Shown here one piece after another: positions 1 through 4,880 of a stretch of DNA of 7,426 nucleotides (position 1 is its first letter; every line of letters begins with the position of its first letter). The stretch lies in the NCBI GenBank assembly GCA_009885205.1, contig VFLE01000065.1, forward strand, positions 1 to 7,426. Reading direction: 5' to 3'. A program made the position numbers and the translations under genes. The notes below the pieces were generated by a model. That model saw only the letters and a program-made list of their open reading frames with translations, was not told the origin of the DNA and searched no databases. Origin of the DNA: Candidatus Shapirobacteria bacterium. GTDB lineage: Bacteria > Patescibacteriota > Microgenomatia > UBA12405.

Positions 1-371
1 AAAACAACCCATGGTGAAATAACCATCAACCAAGCCGCTAATTTTCCAAATTGCTTATAAATTATAATTAACAGAGTCAACACAAACAATACTGACAATA
101 TCCTTATCGAAAAAGCGTTTAAACCCCACAGCTTAACTGGTATTATCTGTAAATAAACTACTAGACCAGGTGTATAAGTTCCAAAAAATTTAAACAATAT
201 AGGTAATTTTTCACCATTTTCATCTCGTCCTGTCTTTAGAATCGACCAAGCATTGTAGCCAACTACAGCTTCGTCACTATAAACTCCGTTAGGAATTGAT
301 CCTAATTTATATGTAAACAAAAAAATCGCCAATCCAAAAATAAAAAATAAACATATTAATTCTTTTTTCAA
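1..371 (-). CDS. GT39-like membrane glycosyltransferase, N-terminal part
   Basis: This is the first 123 residues of an integral membrane glycosyltransferase of the PMT/ArnT (GT39) type; the rest lies beyond the left edge. Such enzymes move a sugar from a polyprenyl-phosphate carrier to a lipid, glycan or protein on the outer face of the membrane. A transmembrane helix (about residues 5-20) follows the short basic start KKE. It is followed by the typical first external loop with the acidic pair in YSDEAVVGYNAWSILKTGRD (D33, E34 expected to bind metal and carrier phosphate), then a PGL segment near residue 69, a GLN.FSIR motif and another helix (about 93-107). I chose TTG at 369-371 because the codon before it is the TGA of the preceding gene and no ATG lies in frame nearby; TTG as start is inferred. 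The gene follows directly on the 74-aa gene, so translation is probably coupled. Family call fairly sure, acceptor unknown. Confidence 0.8.
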   Translation of the reverse strand, partial: MKKELICLFFIFGLAIFLFTYKLGSIPNGVYSDEAVVGYNAWSILKTGRDENGEKLPILFKFFGTYTPGLVVYLQIIPVKLWGLNAFSIRILSVLFVLTLLIIIYKQFGKLAAWLMVISPWVV

Positions 372-596
372 TCAAAAATTTAAATAATTAAAAAATATTT
401 TTTCGGCACGATAAAAATACTTCATCTTATTTTCTAGGATGTTTGCCAATCTATAAAACTGTGGTGGATACTCATCCATTCGTTGTTTTATTTCAATCTT
501 TTCCACTTCACTCCATTCAAAAAAATTTTGTTTTGGTACAAAATGTGCATGAATTCCAATTAAAACAAAAGCCAAAATTACCCAGAGTTTAAACAT
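372..596 (-). CDS. 74-aa membrane-anchored protein of unknown function
   Basis: The predicted protein starts MFKLWVILAFVLIGIHAHFV, a single hydrophobic segment that could be a signal anchor. It continues as a charged, aromatic-rich outer part (residues 21-74) with helix-like patterning around EWSEVEKIEIKQRMDEY and ILENKMKYFYRAEKIF. I do not recognise a named family. The ATG lies four bases after the 3' end of tRNA-Phe, with no room for a ribosome binding site outside the tRNA. A longer reading frame through tRNA-Phe and tRNA-Leu exists but its extra residues are only translated tRNA. The TGA stop is immediately followed, in the same frame, by the TTG of the glycosyltransferase gene, so the two are probably co-translated and the small protein may serve the glycosyltransferase. 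That role is inference from position. Confidence 0.6.
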   Translation of the reverse strand: MFKLWVILAFVLIGIHAHFVPKQNFFEWSEVEKIEIKQRMDEYPPQFYRLANILENKMKYFYRAEKIFFNYLNF

Positions 597-600
597 TTTG

Positions 601-673
601 TGCCGAAGGTTGGACTCGGACCAACATCCCAGGTTTTTCAGACCAGTGCCGTGACCATCTTGGCTACTTCGGC
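601..673 (-). tRNA. trnF-GAA: tRNA-Phe(GAA)
   Basis: The 73-nt cloverleaf has a perfect seven-pair acceptor stem (GCCGAAG with CTTCGGC), discriminator A, a T arm GTTGG/CCAAC with loop TCCGAGT, and anticodon loop CTGAAAA giving GAA. The anticodon stem CTGGT/ACCTG contains a T-T mismatch at positions 28-42. No CCA is encoded; the next bases are CAAA and then an ATG. It is the last of three minus-strand tRNAs and directly precedes the 74-aa gene. Confidence 0.93.
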
Positions 674-706
674 TAGAAGTGCTTTTATTATAACAAATTA
701 TTTCTG

Positions 707-788
707 TGTCGCTGGAAGGACTTGAACCTTCATACCTTGCGGCATACGCTTCTGAGACGTACGTGTCTACCAATTCCACCACAGCGAC
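707..788 (-). tRNA. trnL-CAG: tRNA-Leu(CAG)
   Basis: This is an 82-nt class II tRNA with a long variable arm (GCC-GCAA-GGT hairpin). The acceptor stem GTCGCTG/CAGCGAC is perfect, the T arm is GAAGG/CCTTC, and anticodon loop CTCAGAA reads CAG. Discriminator is A and no CCA is encoded (CAG follows). It lies between tRNA-Gly and tRNA-Phe on the same strand. Short reading frames through it on both strands are not genes. Confidence 0.93.
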
Positions 789-850
789 AATCGAACATAT
801 TATCTCACGAAAAATAAGCCCGTTTCATTTTTTATTTTACAAAACTTTTG

Positions 851-921
851 AGCGGGATAAGGGAATCGAACCCTTGCTTAAAGATTGGAAATCTTTAGTT
901 CTGCCATTAAACTAATCCCGC
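851..921 (-). tRNA. trnG-TCC: tRNA-Gly(UCC)
   Basis: The 71-nt cloverleaf has acceptor GCGGGAT/ATCCCGC, anticodon stem AAAGA/TCTTT with loop TTTCCAA (anticodon TCC), and T arm AAGGG/CCCTT with loop TTCGATT. Discriminator is T, followed by CAA, so CCA is not encoded. It is first in the minus-strand order Gly-Leu-Phe and has its own likely promoter. Confidence 0.94.
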
Positions 922-929
922 AATGGTCT

Positions 930-938
930 ATTTTATCA
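930..938 (-). promoter_or_regulatory. Extended -10 promoter for the tRNA-Gly-Leu-Phe unit
   Basis: On the minus strand the sequence TTTGATAAAATAG carries TG-A-TAAAAT, an extended -10 element ending nine bases before tRNA-Gly. A start about seven bases downstream gives a very short tRNA leader. No convincing -35 is visible. Near-identical -10 cores precede the tRNA-Leu(UAA) and tRNA-Leu(UAG) genes. Confidence 0.45.
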
Positions 939-980
939 AATAATTAGTAAAGCAGTATTTTTTATAAATATGTATCTTAT

Positions 981-1010
981 AAAAAAAATCCCCAGCCTTT
1001 CGGCGAGGGG
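981..1010 (-). terminator. Intrinsic terminator of the structured RNA
   Basis: Read on the minus strand, CCCC-TC-GCC-GAAA-GGC-T-GGGG forms a stem capped by a GAAA tetraloop and is followed after one A by eight or nine T. On the plus strand there is no T run after the hairpin, so it acts in one direction. It directly abuts the long hairpin of the RNA gene. Confidence 0.8.
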
Positions 1011-1088
1011 AGTTAATAGTCAAAGGAGAAACGGAGTTATACAATAAAAATTGGGTAACCCCAAGATTCTCTCCTCTGATTGTTAACT
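983..1088 (-). ncRNA. Orphan structured small RNA of about 106 nt
   Basis: A consensus promoter and an intrinsic terminator bracket a strongly self-complementary segment. The 5' arm (1088-1070, AGTTAACAATCAGAGGAGA) pairs with the 3' arm (1029-1011) over 19 positions with only two mismatches and one G-U pair. Inside is a 40-nt region with a nested hairpin TTGGG-GTTA-CCCAA (1064-1051). The predicted start falls on the first base of the long hairpin. The motifs of SRP RNA, tmRNA and RNase P RNA that I know are not visible. It could be a shortened 6S-like RNA, a regulatory sRNA, or a leader that attenuates the downstream tRNA genes; the separate promoter in front of tRNA-Gly favours a free-standing RNA. 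Existence as a transcript is well supported, function is not known. Confidence 0.6.
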
Positions 1089-1093
1089 ATCTT

Positions 1094-1122
1094 ATAATAA
1101 CACTGATATCTAATAATGTCAA
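1094..1122 (-). promoter_or_regulatory. Consensus sigma-70-type promoter of the structured RNA
   Basis: On the minus strand TTGACA (1122-1117) is separated by exactly 17 bases from TATTAT (1099-1094). The expected start, about seven bases further, is at 1087-1088, the first bases of the long hairpin. This is the best promoter in the window. Confidence 0.75.
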
Positions 1123-1147
1123 GTTATAAGATAGAAATCACCCCTAA

Positions 1148-1169
1148 CCCCTCTTTGAATAAAGAGGGG
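1148..1169. repeat. Palindromic REP-like hairpin
   Basis: CCCCTCTTT-GAAT-AAAGAGGGG is a perfect nine-pair hairpin in an intergenic stretch, preceded by a second CCCCTAA run at 1141. There is no T run suited to a terminator in either direction; only AAAAATT follows on the plus strand. The form, C-rich flank plus palindrome, resembles dispersed intergenic repeats; that it is repeated elsewhere in the genome is inference. Confidence 0.45.
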
Positions 1170-1203
1170 AAAAATTGATTCGGAATAAATTAGTATTTTA
1201 TTG

Positions 1204-1209
1204 TAAAAT
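1204..1209 (+). promoter_or_regulatory. Likely -10 element for tRNA-Leu(UAA)-tRNA-Pro-tgt-mtaB
   Basis: TTGTAAAATAGAC ends 19 bases before the tRNA-Leu(UAA) 5' end and shares the TAAAATAGAC core with the minus-strand tRNA-Gly promoter. No clear -35 is present at 16-18 bases upstream, so this is a weak call supported mainly by the shared motif and by position. Confidence 0.4.
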
Positions 1210-1227
1210 AGACTGTTCTTTAATAAC

Positions 1228-1311
1228 GCCGCTGTGGTGAAATTGGTATACACGCCAGACTTAAAATCTTGTGGTAGCAATACCGTGTGGGTTCGATTCC
1301 CGCCAGCGGCA
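1228..1311 (+). tRNA. trnL-TAA: tRNA-Leu(UAA)
   Basis: This 84-nt class II tRNA has acceptor GCCGCTG/CAGCGGC, variable arm GGTA-GCAA-TACC, T arm GTGGG/CCCGC and anticodon loop CTTAAAA (TAA). The anticodon stem CCAGA/TCTTG has a C-T mismatch at 28-42. Its first 27 bases are identical to tRNA-Leu(UAG) at 6792-6873, so the two are close paralogues. CCA is not encoded (ACTT at the end). It is 26 bases upstream of tRNA-Pro. Confidence 0.93.
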
Positions 1312-1337
1312 CTTTCTCGAAGTTTACGGAACAAAAG

Positions 1338-1411
1338 CGGGGATTGGCGCAATTGGCTAGCGTGCTTGCTTTGGGAGCAAGAGGTTGCAGGTTCGAATCC
1401 TGTATCCCCGA
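1338..1411 (+). tRNA. trnP-TGG: tRNA-Pro(UGG)
   Basis: The 74-nt cloverleaf has acceptor CGGGGAT/ATCCCCG, anticodon stem CTTGC/GCAAG with loop TTTGGGA (TGG), T arm GCAGG/CCTGT (one G-T pair) and discriminator A followed by CAA. Its 3' end is only eight bases before the ATG of tgt, so the tgt message must be released by tRNA 3' processing or read with the tRNA as its leader. Confidence 0.94.
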
Positions 1412-1419
1412 CAATTTTT

Positions 1420-2514
1420 ATGAAACCTAAATTTTTTAAAACCATCACCGGGCAAAAAATTCCTCTACCTATATTTTTTCCCGACGCTACTCGAGCAGTT
1501 TTAAAAACTCTAGATTCGGCCGATATTGAAAACACCAAAACTCCCGGTATTTTAGTTAATACTTTTCATTTAAACAATTTTCCGGGAACTTCAGTCATTA
1601 AAGAACACGATGGCATACGAAATTTTATGAATTGGGGTGGGGGAGTAATCAGCGACTCTGGTGGTTTTCAAGTTATGTCTTTGGCTAAAACTTTTAAAAC
1701 CAAAAAAAGTCCCGTTAGTGATATCGGTGTTAATTTTAAAATTCCCAACACTAATAAAAAAATATTATTTACTCCCAAGACCTCAATTGATTTTCAAATG
1801 GTTTTAAAAACAGATATGGTCGTCGTTCTTGACGATTTTACTGATTTAGACGCCGATTTAAATAAACAACGCGAAACTGTTGAGAGAACTATTTTGTGGG
1901 CCCGCGAGTGCAAAAAGTTATTTGATAAATATAAAATTAAAAACAAACCTTATTTATTAGGAGTTGTTCAAGGTGGTTATAATTTAGAATTACGAAAAGA
2001 GTGTACAGAGCGACTAGTTGAAATTGGTTTTGACGGTCTTGGTTATGGTGGTTGGCCCCAAAATGCCGATAAAACATTTAACTATAACATTCCCAAAATT
2101 ATAGGTGAAAACTGTCCCGACAATTATTTACTTTACGGCCTGGGTGTCGGCAAACCTCACGAAATCGTCAAAATGGTTCAAATGGGTTGGAATATTTTTG
2201 ACTGCGTCCTCCCCACCCGTGATGCCCGTCACAAGCGACTTTATGTTTTTAATGCCAAAACCATTGATGATATCGATTTATCAGACGACAAATTTTATAG
2301 TTACTACGTCCCCGACAAAGAAATCCATTCTCATGATTTAAGCCCCATCAGCACCGCTTGTGACTGTCTCTTGTGTACCCGTTACGACCGCTCCTATTTA
2401 CATCACTTATTTCAAATAGGCGATATGACTGCCGGCCGACTAGCTACCATCCACAATCTCCGTTTTTATTCACTATTAATGGAAAAATTACGCCCAATTT
2501 ATGGATCTATTTAA
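1420..2514 (+). CDS. tgt: tRNA-guanine transglycosylase family protein
   Basis: The 364-aa protein belongs to the family that swaps guanine-34 of GUN-anticodon tRNAs for a 7-deazaguanine (queuine, preQ1, or preQ0 in archaea at position 15). The barrel motifs are in order: VNTFHL (N47), SDSGGFQ (catalytic-site D79), LDDFTD (base-binding D138), VVQGG (Q184), FDCVLPTR (nucleophile D261) and the zinc site CDCLLC (C314, C316, C319) with H345 in HNLRFY. The usual bacterial GGLAVGE base-recognition loop is replaced by GGWPQNA (210-216), so the substrate base may differ. The start is ATG 1420, since upstream codons are tRNA sequence; it has no Shine-Dalgarno site. Its end overlaps mtaB by 14 bases. 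Family certain, exact base specificity open. Confidence 0.9.
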   Translation: MKPKFFKTITGQKIPLPIFFPDATRAVLKTLDSADIENTKTPGILVNTFHLNNFPGTSVIKEHDGIRNFMNWGGGVISDSGGFQVMSLAKTFKTKKSPVSDIGVNFKIPNTNKKILFTPKTSIDFQMVLKTDMVVVLDDFTDLDADLNKQRETVERTILWARECKKLFDKYKIKNKPYLLGVVQGGYNLELRKECTERLVEIGFDGLGYGGWPQNADKTFNYNIPKIIGENCPDNYLLYGLGVGKPHEIVKMVQMGWNIFDCVLPTRDARHKRLYVFNAKTIDDIDLSDDKFYSYYVPDKEIHSHDLSPISTACDCLLCTRYDRSYLHHLFQIGDMTAGRLATIHNLRFYSLLMEKLRPIYGSI

Positions 2515-3574
2515 TCTTCAACAAAAAATCGGACAGTCAAGTGCCCACACTTTTACCTCCTTTAATTTTGGCTGTCGCGTCAATGCCGCCGAGCTAAACC
2601 AACTTTCCCAAATTATGGTCGAGCTAGGACTATCTCCCGATGAAGATTCACCTGATGTTTATTTGGTCAACACTTGCGCCATTACTAAAAAGGGCGAATA
2701 CGAGTCAATTCATAAAATAAAAAAAATAAATCAAGATTATCCCGAGTCGCTAATTGTCGCCACCGGCTGCGCCAACCTTGGCAAATTATCAGGACTTAAA
2801 AATATCTATATTTTAGAAAATAGTGAAAAGGATAAAATTAAAAAGAATTATATACCCCAAATTAAGGACAAATTTTCCCACACTCATCGTTATTTATTAA
2901 AAGTTCAGTCGGGCTGTACCCAAAACTGTACCTTTTGCATAGTGCCTGGACGCCGCCCAACTTTAAACCACTTATCCATCGATGATGCTGTCAAAACGGT
3001 AAATTCTGCTGTTGATAATGGTTATCAAGAGGTGATTATTACTGGTGTCAATCTCGCCCAATATTATCCAGGATTATCAAATTTAGTCGAAGCCTTACTC
3101 ACTCAAACTAAAATAAAATTAATATCTTTTGGATCCATTCCTGTTTTATGTATTGATGATAAATTTATAAAGTTATTAAAAAATAAACGCATTTCTCGTT
3201 TCTTACATATTCCTCTCCAGTCGTGTTCCAACAAAATTCTTAAACTCATGCACCGCCCGTATAATGTTCAAAAAATAAAAGATGTGTTTGCTAAATTAAA
3301 AAATAAAAAATTATCTTTCGGAACAGATATAATCGTTGGATTTCCAACAGAAAATAATAAAAATTTTCAAGAAACCTACAATTTATGTAAACAAATTGGT
3401 TTTTCCAAAATCCACGTTTTTAAATATTCCCCCCGCCCCAGCACAACAGCCCGTGAATTATTTTTACAATCAGAAAAAATTAGCAAAACCGAATTATCTA
3501 GGCGGTCATTATTGATCCGAAAACTTTCTTCTCCAATCGATCAGTTCTTTCCCGATTCTCCACAATCTGATTAG
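2501..3574 (+). CDS. mtaB: MtaB-like tRNA methylthiotransferase, short C-terminus
   Basis: This radical-SAM enzyme would add a methylthio group to t6A37 in ANN-decoding tRNAs. The N-terminal methylthiotransferase domain has three cluster cysteines: C25 in FGCRVNAAE (the MtaB form of the motif), C59 in VNTCAI and C90 in ATGCAN. The radical-SAM site is CTQNCTFC (C139, C143, C146), and later core motifs HIPLQSCS and GTDIIVGFP are present. The 357-aa protein is some 60-90 residues shorter than usual and stops just after the core, so the C-terminal RNA-binding (TRAM-type) part is missing. The last 25 codons lie antisense to the convergent gene at 3498-3743. The ATG inside the end of tgt gives translational coupling; conserved sequence begins near residue 17, fitting this start. 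MtaB rather than MiaB or RimO is judged from the GCRVN motif. Confidence 0.83.
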   Translation: MDLFNLQQKIGQSSAHTFTSFNFGCRVNAAELNQLSQIMVELGLSPDEDSPDVYLVNTCAITKKGEYESIHKIKKINQDYPESLIVATGCANLGKLSGLKNIYILENSEKDKIKKNYIPQIKDKFSHTHRYLLKVQSGCTQNCTFCIVPGRRPTLNHLSIDDAVKTVNSAVDNGYQEVIITGVNLAQYYPGLSNLVEALLTQTKIKLISFGSIPVLCIDDKFIKLLKNKRISRFLHIPLQSCSNKILKLMHRPYNVQKIKDVFAKLKNKKLSFGTDIIVGFPTENNKNFQETYNLCKQIGFSKIHVFKYSPRPSTTARELFLQSEKISKTELSRRSLLIRKLSSPIDQFFPDSPQSD

Positions 3575-3743
3575 TTGTAATCAATCTGAAATCTTGACTA
3601 TCTTTCATTTCTGATGCCAAAGCATCAACTGCATCGATAACATCCGATTTCCACTTAAATAATTTTGTTTCTAACTTATCAATACGATTATCTATTTTTA
3701 CTTCAATTAAATCAGATAAATGTTTTAAATCTTGAGGCGTCAT
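3498..3743 (-). CDS. Small coiled-coil protein of unknown function
   Basis: The 81-aa product is almost wholly helical and charged. It begins MTPQDLKHLSDLIEVKIDNR and has heptad-like spacing of hydrophobic residues through IDKLETKLFKWKSDVIDAV and RERTDRLEKKVFG, with no signal peptide or membrane helix. I know similar short coiled-coil proteins from Patescibacteria, but no function. It starts 20 bases after the GTPase stop codon, on the same strand, and is probably transcribed with it. No Shine-Dalgarno site is near; a GGGAGA lies too far upstream, inside the GTPase end. The last 25 codons overlap the 3' end of mtaB on the other strand, so the final residues SIMTA may not be ancestral. Real coding is favoured by its protein-like composition. 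Confidence 0.6.
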   Translation of the reverse strand: MTPQDLKHLSDLIEVKIDNRIDKLETKLFKWKSDVIDAVDALASEMKDSQDFRLITTNQIVENRERTDRLEKKVFGSIMTA

Positions 3744-3763
3744 AAAATAATACTAACATATTT

Positions 3764-4852
3764 TTATCTCCCAAACCACACTTCCATCTCGTCAAAAACT
3801 AGTGATTTAAACGACACTTCTTGACCAGGGAACCTCGCATTTTTACCCCAAATACAGGCACGATTTACATCATCCCGCATCTCACTGCTAATTCTTTTTA
3901 ACACCTGATTTAAAGTATCCGTTTTTTTCATAATCAAAGGCTCTTTTTTATCAGCCGGTAAAACCCGCTCTCTTTTTAAATACACTCGCACCAATCCCAA
4001 TCCCTTCCACACCGCTTCTTTAAATTCCTCAACCCCTATATTTTGACCGGCACACATATAGACAATCCCCGGTATTTTTTTTATATTTTTTTGTTCATCA
4101 ATTTTTGTCACTACTTCAACTAGGGGAATATAAGTTCTCGATTTTGAGAGTCCATCAATCAATTCATCCACACTATTAATTTTTTCCCCAAATTGGACCA
4201 CCACATTATCAAAACCCATTTCTTTAACAATTTCCAAAATTTGTTCCGATGGTAACGACAAATATGGGTCAATAATCTGAATTGCCCCCTTGGCCATTTT
4301 ATGAACATGAATTTTTGGTGGTCGCTTATTTAGTCTCATCCCGGCATCTTCCAATTCTTTTTTGACTTTCACAAGCCATTCTGCCCGTTTATAATCAGTC
4401 ATCAACACCACCAAATTTGAGGCCCTCACCACCGATAGCACTTTTCTCCCAAACCCTTTACCCCTTGCCGCTCCCTCAATAATTCCTGGCAAATCCAATA
4501 TTTGTATTCGCACTCCTTTATACTCCATCATTCCTGGTACTACTCCTAAAGTTGTAAAATCATAATTACCTACTTTTGATTCAGCATTAGTTATCGCGTT
4601 AAGTAGGGTCGATTTTCCCACTGATGGCAACCCCACCAAAACCACTGAGGCATCACCCGAATGTTTGATAGCATAGCCTCCTCCACCCGCTCCACCGCCG
4701 CCCATGGCCACTTTTTGCTCGAGCATGTCGTTAAATTTGGCCAATTTCGCCTTTAAAACTCCGTGATGAAACTGGCTACTTTTGTCATAAGGAGTGTCAT
4801 GAATTTCCTTTTTGACGGCTTCAATTTTCTTTGATATTTCGTCAGCGTACAT
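3764..4852 (-). CDS. DRG/Obg-family GTPase with C-terminal TGS domain
   Basis: The 362-aa protein matches the DRG (developmentally regulated GTP-binding) branch of Obg GTPases, typical of archaea and eukaryotes and linked there to ribosomes. An N-terminal helical segment (1-48) and glycine-rich linker MGGGGAGGGG (50-59) lead into the G domain: G1 GLPSVGKS (74-81), switch threonines T100-T101 in YDFTTLGVVPG, G3 DLPG (120-123) followed by IIEGAARGKGFGR, G4 TKID (249-252, T where NKID is usual) and a G5-like MCAG (266-269). An insert (about 150-240) characteristic of DRG proteins precedes G4. Residues 287-360 form a TGS domain with VRVYLKRE, ACIWGKNARFPGQEV and DEMEVWF. It lacks the N-terminal glycine-rich Obg fold of bacterial ObgE. 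It is divergent from the glycoside hydrolase gene and leads a two-gene unit. Confidence 0.88.
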   Translation of the reverse strand: MYADEISKKIEAVKKEIHDTPYDKSSQFHHGVLKAKLAKFNDMLEQKVAMGGGGAGGGGYAIKHSGDASVVLVGLPSVGKSTLLNAITNAESKVGNYDFTTLGVVPGMMEYKGVRIQILDLPGIIEGAARGKGFGRKVLSVVRASNLVVLMTDYKRAEWLVKVKKELEDAGMRLNKRPPKIHVHKMAKGAIQIIDPYLSLPSEQILEIVKEMGFDNVVVQFGEKINSVDELIDGLSKSRTYIPLVEVVTKIDEQKNIKKIPGIVYMCAGQNIGVEEFKEAVWKGLGLVRVYLKRERVLPADKKEPLIMKKTDTLNQVLKRISSEMRDDVNRACIWGKNARFPGQEVSFKSLVFDEMEVWFGR

Positions 4853-4859
4853 TTTAAGT

Positions 4860-4865
4860 TAAAAT
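4860..4865 (+). promoter_or_regulatory. Possible -10 element for the glycoside-hydrolase-like gene
   Basis: AGTTAAAATAGAAC in the 28-base divergent gap has the same TAAAATAG core as the tRNA promoters. A start about seven bases later would leave a leader of about nine bases before the ATG at 4881. No -35 is obvious, and any such site would lie inside the start of the GTPase gene. Confidence 0.3.
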
Positions 4866-4880
4866 AGAACCTACTATTAT

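Noticed and set aside
597..782. N-terminal extension of the 74-aa protein through tRNA-Phe and tRNA-Leu
   Set aside because: The added residues are tRNA sequence; the hydrophobic start at the ATG at 594-596 is the natural N-terminus.
706..915. Plus-strand open frame across tRNA-Leu(CAG) and tRNA-Gly
   Set aside because: It is the translated complement of two tRNA genes and has no protein-like features.
1234..1419. Upstream extension of tgt
   Set aside because: The in-frame codons lie in tRNA-Leu and tRNA-Pro; family similarity starts just after the ATG at 1420.
1119..1538. Minus-strand open frames over tRNA-Leu(UAA), tRNA-Pro and the palindrome (also 1220-1414)
   Set aside because: They read antisense through two tRNAs, a repeat and the start of tgt; residues such as GDTGFEPATS are typical of translated tRNA.
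2105..2597. Two short plus-strand frames inside tgt and mtaB (2105-2341, 2373-2597)
   Set aside because: They are out-of-frame shadows of two well-supported genes.
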